A DNA stretch of 64,000 nucleotides from contig DBFBGR010000011.1 in NCBI GenBank assembly GCA_048201935.1, positions 205,184 through 269,183 of the forward strand, read 5' to 3'. The notes below the pieces were generated by a model that saw only the letters and a list, made by a program, of their open reading frames with translations, was not told where the DNA came from and searched no databases. A program made the position numbers and the translations under genes. This document shows, piece after piece, positions 16,601 to 25,601 of this stretch (the first letter of the stretch is position 1; the number at the start of each line of letters is the position of its first letter). Source of the DNA: MGBC124762 sp048201935 (GTDB lineage Bacteria; Bacillota; Clostridia; Oscillospirales; Oscillospiraceae).

Positions 16601-19600
16601 TGACGCTGACTCCCGCGGGCACCAGCACCGGGCTTTTGACCCTCTACCAGAGCGTGGAGCTGGACGGCAAGGTCGAGGGTGTGGACCTGGCCCACCACAT
16701 CGAGCGCTTTACCCTGAAGGAGGGCCAGACCCTGGCGGTGGGCTACACCGCCGTGCTGGTGGACCAGACCTCGGGCAAGGTCACGCCCGTCCCCGCCGCC
16801 GATGTGAAGTGGCTGGGCGCGGGGGATATCTTTACCATTGATGAAAACGCCGAGAGCGGCGTTTATACCGGCAAGGTCACCGCCGTCTACCAGAACCAGT
16901 CGGCCTCGGCTACGGTGACGGCCACCCTCTATCCCAACATCACCGGCCTGAGCCTGGACTTTGGCGGCGGCATGGACCAGCCGCCTTATACCTTGGCGGT
17001 GCCCACCCGGGGCTCCAAGCTCTATCCCGCCACCATTATGGCCACGATCGTCCGCTCCGGCGTGGAGCAGACCGTGCCCATCGCCGACCTGGGCCTGGCC
17101 GACTACGATATCGAGCTGGGCACCTCCCTCACCGGCCTTTACGGCGCTCTGGACAAGGAAAAGGGCGTGCTGAACATCACCGTGGACCCGGCGGCCATCC
17201 AGAACCCCACCGCCCCGCCCACCGACGGCACCGCCGACATCCGCCTGATCCAGCTCTACTTGGACTACTTCCCCGAGGAGACCCTGGTCTCCAAGAGGCT
17301 GGCGCTCTATCTGGAGCCCGAGACCGCCCAGGCGGCCTCGGCCATGCTGCGTCGTGGCGTAGGCACCGGCGTGTCCTTCGCCTTCGGCACCCCCAGGCCC
17401 GGCGAGACCACCACCGCCGCGGCGGGGACGCTCTCCAACTGCTACGCGATGGAGCTGCTGGACCAGTACGGCAGCCCCATCTCCGGCGACGTGACCTGGT
17501 CCCTCACCGGCCCCTCTGAGGTGGTCAGCGCCGGCGGTGGGCTCATCTCCATCACCGAGCCGGGCAAGGCCATTGAGTCGGCCTATCCCAGCTACGCCAG
17601 CATCCGCCGCCTGCGGGTGAGCGCCAAGTGCCCGGCAGGGGACTACAAGCTGACCCTCACCGCCAAGAGCGGCGAGCTGACCTGCGTGCTACCCATCGAC
17701 CTCACCGTCACCGGCCCGGTGGCCCCCGAGGACTTGAATATGTCCATCACCGGCGAGGGCCAGGTAGTCATCCCCATGTACTACGCCCAGTATAACAGCA
17801 ACAAGGTGAATACCAAGTCCAACACCACCGACTACACCGCCATTTTGCTCACCAAGGACGGCGGCGAGCTGGAGCTGATGGACGGCTATTCCCTGATCTG
17901 GACGGTCACCGATAAAGACGGTAAGGTCCCCACCGGCGTGTCCATCGCCCCGGTGAAGGACACCACCTCGGCCAGGGTGAGCGTGGCCAAGGAGGCCCAG
18001 CCCACCGAATACGAGGACAAAAACAAGCACACCGTCACCGCCACCCTCCTGGACCCCCAGGGCGCGGCCATCGCTCAGGCCGCCATGCTGCTGGAGCTGA
18101 ACCGCAGCGCCCCGGTGCCCACGCTGATGTCCCTTCGCAAGGCGGGGACCACCACCCCCGTCACCACCGCCTCCTTCACCATGGCGGCCTCCTCCACCGA
18201 GACCCTCACCCAGGACTACACTTTCCACCTTTTGGACCAGTATAACGACCTGGCGCTGTTGAAGGAGCGCCAGCGGGTGGAGTGGACGGTGAAGGACGAC
18301 GCCAACAGCGGCGTGAAGCTGAAGGTCCTGAAGGACAAGGATAACGTGCCCTACGCCCGGATCACCGTCACCAACCCCGGACACACGGTGAACAAGACCG
18401 TCACCCTCACCGCCTCCATCACCGTGGTGGAGGAGAAGGCCCCCAACGGCCGCCAGACCATCAGCTACGCCCTGCCCATGAAGATCACCATCGGTTCCGG
18501 CGGTGGCGGCGGAGGCGGAGGCGGTGGTGATATCGGCGGCGGCGACGATACCTCCGGCACGCCCACCATCATCGCCATCAACGGCAAGACCGACGTTACC
18601 GCTGTCCTGGGCAAGCCCACTATGGAGAACTATTCCGTCACCCTGCGCGACGCCACAGGCAAGACCTACGGCTCCAAATACACCAATAGTGTCACCTGGT
18701 CCAGCACTATCTCTCCCGCCGGGTCGGGCATCAGCTTCAACTCCACCACCCATGTCCTCACCGTTCCCGCCAACGCCAAGGCCGGGACCTATAGCGTCAC
18801 CATCACCGCCAAATACGGCGCGCGCCTCAGCATCACGAAGACGGTGAGGGTGACAGTGGGCGGCGCGGCGGGGACGCCCACCAAGCTGGCCATCGACGGC
18901 AACACCGCCGTTGCCGCCACCCAGGGCACCACCGCCAGCTATACCTACACCGCCAAGCTCACCGACGCCGCCGGCACGGCCTGCCCGGCCACCGAGGTGA
19001 ACAAGGTCACCTGGTCCGCCACCGGCCTGAGCGGGGGCATCACCTTCAACTCTACCAGCCGGACCCTGAATATCCCCAACACGACGCCCATCGGGACCTA
19101 CAAGATCACCCTCACCGCCAAATACGCCCCCAGCAATCTAACGGCCTCCACCACGGTGACCGTCACAGTCTCCGCCAAGCAGTCCACATCCATCTCCGGG
19201 CCCACCATCGTGCCCAACATGACCGCCACGGTCACCGTGGGCAGCGTGAGTCTGACCGCCGTCCAGGAAAAGGCCATCACCGACTTCACCACCGCCGGCA
19301 GCGTCATCACCGTGGCCCCCACCGGGCCCACCAACCTGACCTCCGCCACCGTGACCATGACCGCCGCCACCACCAAGACCATGGCCAGCCGGAACCAGTC
19401 GCTGAAGGTTCAGACCTCTCTGGGCACGGTGGTCCTGCCTGCCCAGGCGCTAACGGCTCTGACCAACCAGGGCGGCAGCAACGTGTCGGTGACGGTAGCC
19501 GCCGAGCACGGCGTGGTAAAGGTCACCTTCGCCTGCGGCTATGAGGCGGGCGCCCTGCCCGGCAGCATCGCCTTGAAGGTGCCCACCACAGGCAATGTGG

Positions 19601-20268
19601 CGGTGCGGACCCAGCCCGGCGGCGGTAAGAGCGTGATCAAGAAGGCCGTGGTGAAGGACGGCGCGGTGCTGGCCTACATCGAGGGCACCACCCAGTTGGA
19701 GCTGGAGACCCGCCAGCCCACCTTCTCCGACACCCAGACCCACTGGGCCCGGGAGGCCATCAGCTTCACCGCCGCCCGGGAGCTCTTCAACGGCACCTCG
19801 GACACCACCTTCTCCCCCGACGCCACCATGACCCGCTCCATGCTGGTCACCGTCCTCCACCGCCTGGAGGATACCCCCGCCGCCCAGAACGCGGGCTTTG
19901 CCGACGTGGCCGACGGACAGTGGTACACCTCCGCGGTGGGCTGGGCCAACGCCAAGGGCATTGTCCAGGGCACCGGCACGGGCTTCCAGCCCGAAGGGGC
20001 CATCACCCGGGAGCAGTTGGCCACTATCCTCTACCGCTATGTGGGCTCCCTGGGGCTGTCCACGGGGCAGAAGGGCTCGCTGAGCTCCTTCTCCGACCAG
20101 GGCTCGGTCAGCTCCTGGGCCAAGGACGCTGTCCAGTGGGCCGTGGGCGCGAAGCTCATCAACGGCAAGAGCGATGGACGGCTGGACCCGGGCGGCAACG
20201 CCAGCCGGGCGGAGGTCTCCACCATCCTCCAGCGGCTCATCAGCAACGTGCTGGTGCCCGCGGTGTAA
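13684..20268 (+). CDS. Giant S-layer-homology surface protein with Ig-like and dockerin-like domains
   Basis: 2194 residues. A signal peptide (MKNRWKRLVSAALAGALSL, cleavage likely after PAWA) is followed by a carboxypeptidase-regulatory-like beta domain (about 165-225) and a dockerin-like pair of Ca-binding loops (DVTGDGLRNMDDL and ADLNGDGAVDKRD, about 245-295). A long array of Ig-like (bacterial Ig/invasin type) modules comes next. A run of ten Gly (about 1608-1617) leads into two similar tandem Ig modules (about 1625-1725 and 1730-1829). Three SLH motifs (about 2012-2194) should anchor it to a cell-wall polymer. Low Cys and high Thr/Ala, as expected for a fibrous surface protein. The next gene is an exported protease 18 nt away. 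Substrate or partner unknown. Confidence 0.92.
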   Translation: MKNRWKRLVSAALAGALSLSLALPAWAEELPAQEPAVELSAEESAQPFSVTVGDYVPDMKGSENIRAGGTYTLIALPASIAAIGETTAKPLTPELLLSAAGQAMYIGSAVAEKDGYVAFRGVRLRTADPVVYYVTGPNLPTPLYQTSYATTGAYGDIVTDSADHSATVTLVDTETGYAYANAAQADASGSYFFDGVAPGTYNLRITKPGYLPTTYGQPVELPNGATRPLRDIDISSSTSGMFRVGDVTGDGLRNMDDLAAMMLYFGRIDAVPAGMTADLNGDGAVDKRDSDLLITAAAKPDPKDITTGTATNVTGAKLMVKDSNAAATASQRYLSIGVDTTATVSAAAFSITFPLDTVQPLNAKGGLISPVDGSAAASCLVPASGVEARLVRWQVFGGYATLSFALTCATPKAAGELAKLYYRPVSGSTAGFYDGVFTLDHAAGVVGRDTVVTDCVLTYPGQNSASITGLRIDRADATLTIPAVGGASVLVLTATGVGADGTEYPDLTGLSWAVADQSGQAPDWAYMDGNVLTVTHAAVPGDITVTAARGDVVSAPLTVTLENEPPRAKTLVVEPTQGDATLSVAAGEQGQLAFVATVFDQYENEMENAQGVTWSLSGHPDGVSVDENGVVTADCAALSAKPDGYRFTLHAQAMGLSEGVSVTLYVEAQLGQLVVSGPDSAVIPAQANMGTELEYTVTALDKQGNPMTLTEDGVTTFSVAPAGQGVEASKGLDGRYLITVAPTAQAGAYTITASQDEVEGVYTLTLTQTPDYTAVRAYLEAEDGGAYAVSAGEGFSAWLQALLLDADGDIATTQPDQWAWSVSPELPGVSLIPGDEGAAELAVSKTVAAGRYSLAVTAADDKSGLSVTLPITLEVESVLARLELTAPESLAIPASGTVEHALAVNGYDAAGSAMSNLEDLVWTVTDKATGKEAAGVEVQAQTRRLVLRSTAAPGEIAIEVTSPDGKVSATADVTLTPAGTSTGLLTLYQSVELDGKVEGVDLAHHIERFTLKEGQTLAVGYTAVLVDQTSGKVTPVPAADVKWLGAGDIFTIDENAESGVYTGKVTAVYQNQSASATVTATLYPNITGLSLDFGGGMDQPPYTLAVPTRGSKLYPATIMATIVRSGVEQTVPIADLGLADYDIELGTSLTGLYGALDKEKGVLNITVDPAAIQNPTAPPTDGTADIRLIQLYLDYFPEETLVSKRLALYLEPETAQAASAMLRRGVGTGVSFAFGTPRPGETTTAAAGTLSNCYAMELLDQYGSPISGDVTWSLTGPSEVVSAGGGLISITEPGKAIESAYPSYASIRRLRVSAKCPAGDYKLTLTAKSGELTCVLPIDLTVTGPVAPEDLNMSITGEGQVVIPMYYAQYNSNKVNTKSNTTDYTAILLTKDGGELELMDGYSLIWTVTDKDGKVPTGVSIAPVKDTTSARVSVAKEAQPTEYEDKNKHTVTATLLDPQGAAIAQAAMLLELNRSAPVPTLMSLRKAGTTTPVTTASFTMAASSTETLTQDYTFHLLDQYNDLALLKERQRVEWTVKDDANSGVKLKVLKDKDNVPYARITVTNPGHTVNKTVTLTASITVVEEKAPNGRQTISYALPMKITIGSGGGGGGGGGGDIGGGDDTSGTPTIIAINGKTDVTAVLGKPTMENYSVTLRDATGKTYGSKYTNSVTWSSTISPAGSGISFNSTTHVLTVPANAKAGTYSVTITAKYGARLSITKTVRVTVGGAAGTPTKLAIDGNTAVAATQGTTASYTYTAKLTDAAGTACPATEVNKVTWSATGLSGGITFNSTSRTLNIPNTTPIGTYKITLTAKYAPSNLTASTTVTVTVSAKQSTSISGPTIVPNMTATVTVGSVSLTAVQEKAITDFTTAGSVITVAPTGPTNLTSATVTMTAATTKTMASRNQSLKVQTSLGTVVLPAQALTALTNQGGSNVSVTVAAEHGVVKVTFACGYEAGALPGSIALKVPTTGNVAVRTQPGGGKSVIKKAVVKDGAVLAYIEGTTQLELETRQPTFSDTQTHWAREAISFTAARELFNGTSDTTFSPDATMTRSMLVTVLHRLEDTPAAQNAGFADVADGQWYTSAVGWANAKGIVQGTGTGFQPEGAITREQLATILYRYVGSLGLSTGQKGSLSSFSDQGSVSSWAKDAVQWAVGAKLINGKSDGRLDPGGNASRAEVSTILQRLISNVLVPAV

Positions 20269-20286
20269 CGAAAGGAGATGGCTGAT

Positions 20287-21936
20287 ATGAAACGTATTTG
20301 CAAGGCCCTGTGCGCCTTTTCTCTGACTTTGATCCTGGCCATGACCCTGTGGGTCTCGCCCCTGGGCGCCACCGCCCAGGCCGCCGAGGCCGAGGGGGAG
20401 TATCTGGGCTACCTGGTCATGCTGGACGACCAGCCTGTTGCCGCCTCCTACGACAACGGCGGGGAGGCCACGCTGATGGCGGCCTATGACGAGCGCGAGG
20501 AGCTGCTGCCCCTGGCTGAGAGCATGGGCATCTACAAGGCCGGTGACCTCAGCAACATCCAGAACCTGGTCTGGTCCGGTCAGGTCCTCTCCGCCGAGCC
20601 CGACTACAAGGCTGAGCTCTTTGGCGCGGGGGACCTGGAGTCCGACCACCTGGACCCCACCAAGCCCAACGACCCCTACTTCATCGAGCAGAACCGGAAC
20701 CACCAGTATAACCTGAAGGACTCCGACGTGTTCGGCTCGTCCATCCGTGCCGCCTGGGACGCGGGCCTCACCGGCGAGGGCGTCACCGTGGCCGTCATCG
20801 ACTCCGGCATCAACAGCTTCCATAACGACGCGCCCACCAAGGTGGCCCGGGGCCGGTACTACTTCTACCGCGAGGAGCCGGGCGGCCGGTATAAGTACGT
20901 GATCAACGGCGAGACCAAGTATTATAACTACTACTCCAACGACTATGTGCTCGACGACATGGAAAACGGCCATGGCACCATGGTCGCGGGCATCATCGCC
21001 GCCAACAAGGACAACGGCATCGGCGTCGCCGGCGCGGCTCCCAACGTCACGCTGATGCCCGTGCGGTGCTTTACCAACACCCCCGGCCACCTGGGGGGCT
21101 ATGTCTCCAACCTGATCAGCGGCGTGACCTATGCCATGAACAACGGCGCCAACGTCATCAACATGAGCTGGGGGATCACCAACAACTCCGCCACGCTGCG
21201 TTCGGTGATCACCCAGGCGGCCAACAAGGGCTGCATCCTCATCGCCGCCGCGGGCAACGACGGCTTGTCCACGCCCTGCTATCCCGCCGCTTGGGACAAC
21301 GTCATCAGCGTGGGCGCCACCGATAAAAACGGCCATCTGGCCGACTACTCCCGCCGCCACGACACCGTGGCCGTCTGCGCCCCGGGTAGTGTGATCTGGT
21401 CCCTTTCCAACAAGGACGACACGGCCTATAAGTACAGTAGTGGCACCTCCTTCTCCACCCCGCTGGTGGCGGCCTGCGCGGCCCTTTTGAAGGAGGCCGA
21501 CCCCGGCCTGACCCAGGCCGATTTTGCCCAACTGCTCCAGGGCAACTGCGACCCCATTGAATTTGACAGACCCTCTGACGCGGCCTACGGCGGCGCGGGC
21601 AGGATCAATATGCGCAAGCTGCTGGACGCGGTGGGCTATGCCGGGGCCACCATGACCCGAAACGGCGACGCCCTCAGCGTTCGCGCGGCCTATCACCCGG
21701 TCCAGAGCGCGACCCAGACCCCCGACAGCCAGGCGGTGCTGGTGATCGGCGCCTACAACGCCCAGGGCCACCTGCTGGACAGCCAGACCGCCGTTCCCTC
21801 CCTCAGCGGCTACGGCGCGTACTCCCTGGCGGCTCAGTTCGACCACCCCGACATCGCCAGCTTCCGGACCTTCTACCTGAAAAACGACGGTACGCTGACC
21901 GCCGTGGCCTCACCCGCGGCGCTGACTGCCCGATAA
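20287..21936 (+). CDS. Exported subtilisin-like serine protease (S8 family)
   Basis: 549 residues from the ATG at 20287, chosen over ATG 20278 because AGGAG at 20272-20276 is too close to the latter. Signal peptide MKRICKALCAFSLTLILAM with ATAQA cleavage region; an inhibitor-like propeptide to about residue 110; peptidase S8 core with the triad Asp in AVIDSGIN (about 172), His in NGHGTMVAG (about 229) and Ser in SGTSFSTP (about 388), oxyanion Asn in AAAGNDG. A C-terminal beta domain of about 110 residues follows. Co-transcribed with the SLH protein, so it may process or turn over surface proteins; no anchor of its own is visible. Confidence 0.92.
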   Translation: MKRICKALCAFSLTLILAMTLWVSPLGATAQAAEAEGEYLGYLVMLDDQPVAASYDNGGEATLMAAYDEREELLPLAESMGIYKAGDLSNIQNLVWSGQVLSAEPDYKAELFGAGDLESDHLDPTKPNDPYFIEQNRNHQYNLKDSDVFGSSIRAAWDAGLTGEGVTVAVIDSGINSFHNDAPTKVARGRYYFYREEPGGRYKYVINGETKYYNYYSNDYVLDDMENGHGTMVAGIIAANKDNGIGVAGAAPNVTLMPVRCFTNTPGHLGGYVSNLISGVTYAMNNGANVINMSWGITNNSATLRSVITQAANKGCILIAAAGNDGLSTPCYPAAWDNVISVGATDKNGHLADYSRRHDTVAVCAPGSVIWSLSNKDDTAYKYSSGTSFSTPLVAACAALLKEADPGLTQADFAQLLQGNCDPIEFDRPSDAAYGGAGRINMRKLLDAVGYAGATMTRNGDALSVRAAYHPVQSATQTPDSQAVLVIGAYNAQGHLLDSQTAVPSLSGYGAYSLAAQFDHPDIASFRTFYLKNDGTLTAVASPAALTAR

Positions 21937-21941
21937 ACGGC

Positions 21942-21982
21942 AAAAAAGCACCCTGGCTACGATGTTAGCCAGGGTGCTTTTT
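21942..21982 (+). terminator. Bidirectional terminator between the protease and CCA-adding enzyme genes
   Basis: Stem GCACCCTGGCTA with TAGCCAGGGTGC, flanked by an A-run on the left and a T-run on the right, so it works for the two convergent genes. Confidence 0.92.
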
Positions 21983-21985
21983 GCG

Positions 21986-23317
21986 TCATTTTTGGGCTTT
22001 TAGAGCGGCCAAAAGGGCCTCCTTTTCGTTGGGCAGTGTTCCGGCGATGACCTGGTCCAGCAGCTCCTGCAGTGCCTTTCCCACGGCGGGGCCAGCCGGG
22101 ACTCCCGCCGCCAGTACCTCCTGCCCGCCTACGGCCAGGTCCTTTAGGGAAAAGCACTGGCCCTGGGCGATGACGGTCCGGGCCGTGGCCTTCAACTGGT
22201 CGAGGTGTGCCAGCCGCTGGGGTACCTGGTCGTGTCCCTGGCCCAGGGCGTCACACCGCTTGACTTCTAAAAGCTGGAAGAGGGCCTCCTCCCCCAGCCG
22301 TCCCAGCCAGCGGCGCACCGACTTTTCCGTGGCTTCGATGGGCGCGTCGTGCCGCTCCACCAGCAGCGTCACCCGTTCCCGGGTGGCGTTGTCGAATTTC
22401 AAGGCGCGGAGCATCTCCTCCGCCAGGGCCGCGCCCACCTTGGCGTGGCCGTAGAAGTGGTCCACGCCGGCTTCGTCGGTGGTCTTGCAAGAGGGCTTGC
22501 CCACGTCGTGGAGGAGCACCGCCAGACGGACGGTCAGGTCGTCCGGCGCGGCGGCCAGGGCGTGGAGGGTGTGTTCCCAACCGCCCCAGCGGTGCCAGGG
22601 ATTGTGCTGTTCCAGCGTCACCAGAGGGGCTAACTGGGGCCAAAACCGGCAAAAGACTGCCGGATGGGCACGCAAAACGGCCACGCAGTCCCGGCCCAAA
22701 AGCAGCTTGCGAAGCTCCGCTTGGATCCTCTCGGCGGCCACATGGTCCAGCATGGCCAGGTTTCTCTCCAACGCGGCGGCGGTGGCGGGTTCGATGGCGT
22801 AGCCCAGAGTGGCGGCAAACCGGAGACAGCGCATAAGCCGCAGCCCGTCCTCCTGGAAGCGCCGGTCGGGGTCGCCTACGCAGCGCAGGAGCTTGTTTTC
22901 CAGGTCCGTCCGACCGCCAAAGGGGGCTTGGATCGCGCCGTTTCGGTCCATGGCCATGGCGTTGACGGTGAAGTCCCGCCGGGCTAAGTCCTGCTCCAGG
23001 TTGGGCACAAAGTCCACCCGGTCGGGCCGCCGTCCGTCGGAGTAGGGCCCGTCGGCGCGGTAGGTGGTGACCTCATACTGCCCCTCGCGTAGCCGCAGCG
23101 TCACCGTGCCGTGTTTTATGCCTGTCTCCAGCACCGCGATACCGGGAAAGCAGTCCTTGACCTGCTGGGGCAGGGCAGAGGTACACAGGTCCCAGTCCTG
23201 GGGCTCCACGCCCCGGAGGCAGTCCCGGACGCAGCCGCCCACGGCGTAGGCCCCGAAGCCCGCGGCGTTCAGCGTGGACAGGACCCAGCGGACCTCAGAG
23301 GGCATATCCTGGCTCAT
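21986..23317 (-). CDS. cca: CCA-adding enzyme / tRNA nucleotidyltransferase
   Basis: 443 residues from the ATG at 23317 (MSQDMPSEVRWVLSTLNAAG). The class II nucleotidyltransferase head has AYAVGGCVRDCLRG and the catalytic acids in DWDLCTS; the RRDFTVNAMA and EDGLRLMRCLRF motifs follow, then an HD phosphohydrolase-type domain (LLHDVGKP, residues about 260-370). It builds or repairs the 3' CCA of tRNAs; whether it adds C, A or both cannot be decided here. The start overlaps the stop of the upstream metallopeptidase by 4 nt (ATGA), indicating coupling. Confidence 0.93.
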   Translation of the reverse strand: MSQDMPSEVRWVLSTLNAAGFGAYAVGGCVRDCLRGVEPQDWDLCTSALPQQVKDCFPGIAVLETGIKHGTVTLRLREGQYEVTTYRADGPYSDGRRPDRVDFVPNLEQDLARRDFTVNAMAMDRNGAIQAPFGGRTDLENKLLRCVGDPDRRFQEDGLRLMRCLRFAATLGYAIEPATAAALERNLAMLDHVAAERIQAELRKLLLGRDCVAVLRAHPAVFCRFWPQLAPLVTLEQHNPWHRWGGWEHTLHALAAAPDDLTVRLAVLLHDVGKPSCKTTDEAGVDHFYGHAKVGAALAEEMLRALKFDNATRERVTLLVERHDAPIEATEKSVRRWLGRLGEEALFQLLEVKRCDALGQGHDQVPQRLAHLDQLKATARTVIAQGQCFSLKDLAVGGQEVLAAGVPAGPAVGKALQELLDQVIAGTLPNEKEALLAALKAQK

Positions 23318-23898
23318 AGCGCGCCCTCCTCTCCACCGCTCCAGGCTTCCAACCGGCGTTTGCGGGCTTTGTAGTCGGGCATCAAGGCCAACATCAGCGC
23401 ATGGAAGCCGGGGCCGTGGTCGGGGTGGACAAAGTGGCAAAGCTCGTGGAGGACCACATAGTCCAAACACTCCCTGGGAGCGTAAAAGAGCCGGGTATTC
23501 AGCGTGATATGGCCCTTTTGCCAGGCGCAGGAGCCCCAGCGGCTTTTCATCTCCCGGAGCTTGAGCTGGGGCATTTTTACGCCGTAGGGGGCCACCAGGG
23601 GTAGTTGGTGGGCCAGGGCCTCCAAAAAGAGGACCCGGCACTGGTCTCTGGGGATAGTGGGCAGGGCCTGGGCCTGCGTCTGCTGCCGGGCGATCCGGGC
23701 CTGGGAGGCGAGAATAAAAGCGCCCTTGGCGGCAACGAAGCCGTCGATGGCCCGCAGGCTCACCCGGGGACTGGCGGAGACGTAGACGCTGCCGTCTCGC
23801 CGCACCCGCAGGTTCAGGTTCTTCACCCGCTTGCGCTCCAGGGTGTAGCTGAGCTCGCCACCCGCAAAGGGGACGCTGCGCTGGGTAAGCCGCTCCAT
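23314..23898 (-). CDS. YgjP-like (M48/DUF45) zinc metallopeptidase
   Basis: 194 residues. HELCH (H151, E152, H155) followed by PDHGPGFH is the gluzincin motif of the YgjP/DUF45 family; KSRWGSC and the NLRVRRDGSVYVSASP N-terminal strand are also typical. Cytoplasmic, no signal peptide; physiological substrate not established for the family. Own promoter TTGCCA-N17-TACAAT; first gene of a two-gene operon with cca. Confidence 0.88.
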   Translation of the reverse strand: MERLTQRSVPFAGGELSYTLERKRVKNLNLRVRRDGSVYVSASPRVSLRAIDGFVAAKGAFILASQARIARQQTQAQALPTIPRDQCRVLFLEALAHQLPLVAPYGVKMPQLKLREMKSRWGSCAWQKGHITLNTRLFYAPRECLDYVVLHELCHFVHPDHGPGFHALMLALMPDYKARKRRLEAWSGGEEGAL

Positions 23899-23963
23899 AG
23901 CCGGACCTCCTTTCCAAAGCCGATCGCCCCAAAGCCCCGAAGGGCCGTGGAGGAAGTAAGGCT

Positions 23964-23992
23964 ATTGTACTCCCCGGGGCGATTTTTGGCAA
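23964..23992 (-). promoter_or_regulatory. Sigma-A promoter for the metallopeptidase-cca operon
   Basis: On the minus strand: TTGCCA (23992-23987), 17-bp spacer, TACAAT (23969-23964). Confidence 0.7.
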
Positions 23993-24008
23993 GAGTTGCG
24001 GGGAAGGA

Positions 24009-24037
24009 TTGATTTTTTCACAGCGCTGTGCTAAACT
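24009..24037 (+). promoter_or_regulatory. Sigma-A promoter with palindromic spacer, esterase cluster
   Basis: TTGATT (24009-24014), 17-bp spacer, TAAACT (24032-24037). The spacer contains the perfect 12-bp palindrome CACAGCGCTGTG (24019-24030), a likely operator lying between the -35 and -10 elements. Confidence 0.6.
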
Positions 24038-24075
24038 TGACCTCGTGATCCCAGGATGGAAAGGACCATTTGCCC

Positions 24076-24843
24076 ATGATAGACTGTTTTGACGTGACGC
24101 TGAACGCCCTCGCCGGGGACGAGCCCCGCCGGGCGTGGGTCTATGTGCCCGACCTGGCCCAGGAAGAGCCAGAGCGCCGTTTTCCGGTGCTCTATATGTT
24201 TGACGGCCACAACCTCTTCTATGACGACGTGGCCACCTACGGCAAGAGTTGGGGATTGAAGGAGTTTTTGGAGGAAAACGAGGTCCCCTTGATCGTGGCC
24301 GCCGCCGAGTGCAACCACGTTGGCTTTGGGCGGCTCCACGAGTATTCCCCCTTCTCCGGCCAAATGCCCGGCCAGGGGCCCATCAAGGGCCGGGGCAAGG
24401 CCGTGATGGACTGGTATGTAGATGATTTCAAGCCCTATGTGGACGCCCATTACCCCACGCTCCCCGACCGAAAGCACACCTTCCTGGCGGGCAGTTCTAT
24501 GGGCGGGCTCATGACCCTCTACGGGGTGCTGCGCTACAACAAGACCTTTTCCCGCGGCGCGGCCCTGTCGCCCACCATCTGGTTCGCCCGGGACAAGCTG
24601 GACAGCCTCATCCGAAACGCCCGGGTGGGCCCGGGGACGGCGCTTTACATGGACTATGGCCGCCGGGAGTTGGAAAACCGGGCGATGGTGGAGCGCTACT
24701 GCGCCGTGGCCGGGGCCATCGCCGCCAAGGGCGTGGATGTGACCAGCCGGGTCGTCCCCGGCGGCACCCATTCGGAAGCAAGCTGGGAAAAGCAGCTTCC
24801 CTTTGTGATGGAAACGCTCTTTTATGAGCTGGAGGAGGTTTGA
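24076..24843 (+). CDS. Alpha/beta-hydrolase esterase (esterase D-like, PF00756 type)
   Basis: 255 residues from ATG 24076 (TTG 24070 is possible). The nucleophile elbow GSSMGG places the catalytic Ser at about 141; the acid/His end is PGGTHSEASWE. N-terminal VYVPDLAQEEPERRFPVLYM is the start of the putative-esterase fold. No signal peptide, so cytoplasmic. First gene of a set with a second esterase (2 nt away) and an ATP-grasp enzyme. Substrate unknown; the neighbours suggest removal or transfer of an ester or peptide-like group linked to an ATP-dependent ligation. Confidence 0.85.
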   Translation: MIDCFDVTLNALAGDEPRRAWVYVPDLAQEEPERRFPVLYMFDGHNLFYDDVATYGKSWGLKEFLEENEVPLIVAAAECNHVGFGRLHEYSPFSGQMPGQGPIKGRGKAVMDWYVDDFKPYVDAHYPTLPDRKHTFLAGSSMGGLMTLYGVLRYNKTFSRGAALSPTIWFARDKLDSLIRNARVGPGTALYMDYGRRELENRAMVERYCAVAGAIAAKGVDVTSRVVPGGTHSEASWEKQLPFVMETLFYELEEV

Positions 24844-24845
24844 GC

Positions 24846-25601
24846 ATGGAGGTCCAATATTTCAAGCAGTGGTCCCAGGCCCTGGGCCGGGACATGGAGT
24901 GCAAGGTCTACGGCCACGCGGGCAGGCCGATCCTCTTTATCCCCTGCCAGGACGGGCGGTTCTTCGACTTTGAGAACTTCCACATGACGGACACCTGGGC
25001 TCCCTGGATCGACAGCGGAAAGTGCATGATCTTCACCGTGGACACCCTGGACAAGGAGACCTGGTCCAATAAGACCGGCGACCCCCGCTGGCGTGCGGAG
25101 CGTCACGAGCAGTGGATGGCCTACCTCTGCGACGAGATGGTGCCCTTTATGCGCCAGATGGTCAATGAGCGAAACGGCTGGACGGGCTACCCCGGGATCA
25201 TCGCCTTCGGCTGCTCGTTGGGGGCCACCCATGCCGCCAACCTCTTCTTCCGCCGCCCCGACCTCTTTGACGGCATGCTGGCCCTCAGCGGTATCTACGA
25301 CGCGGCCTACGGCTTTGACGGCTACATGGACGACCTGGTGTATTTGAACTCCCCGGTGCATTTTCTGCAAAACATGGACCCCGGCCATCCCAACATTGCC
25401 CGCTACAACAACGGCCGGGGCATCATCTGCGTGGGCCTGGGGAACTGGGAACAGCCCGAGACCACCCGCCGGGTGGACGAGCTGTGCCGCCAGAAGGGCA
25501 TCAACATCTGGGTGGACTACTGGGGCCACGACGTGGACCACGACTGGCCCTGGTGGCATAAGCAGGTCAAATATTTCGCGCCCTTCCTGCTGGAAGCGTG
25601 A
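24846..25601 (+). CDS. Second alpha/beta-hydrolase-fold esterase
   Basis: 251 residues from ATG 24846, 7 nt after GGAGGAGG located in the end of the preceding gene. GCSLGA puts the nucleophile at S124; the C-terminal GHDVDHDWPWW supplies the His and acid. Homologous in fold to the first esterase but clearly divergent, so not a recent duplication. Probably translationally coupled with it (stop and start 2 nt apart). Its stop codon lies inside the 5' end of RNA element B. Confidence 0.85.
   Translation: MEVQYFKQWSQALGRDMECKVYGHAGRPILFIPCQDGRFFDFENFHMTDTWAPWIDSGKCMIFTVDTLDKETWSNKTGDPRWRAERHEQWMAYLCDEMVPFMRQMVNERNGWTGYPGIIAFGCSLGATHAANLFFRRPDLFDGMLALSGIYDAAYGFDGYMDDLVYLNSPVHFLQNMDPGHPNIARYNNGRGIICVGLGNWEQPETTRRVDELCRQKGINIWVDYWGHDVDHDWPWWHKQVKYFAPFLLEA

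Noticed and set aside
18497..18530. GGC/GGT/GGA repeat as a phase-variable tract
   Set aside because: The codons are mixed Gly codons rather than a mononucleotide or perfect unit repeat, so slippage is unlikely; it reads as a flexible linker.
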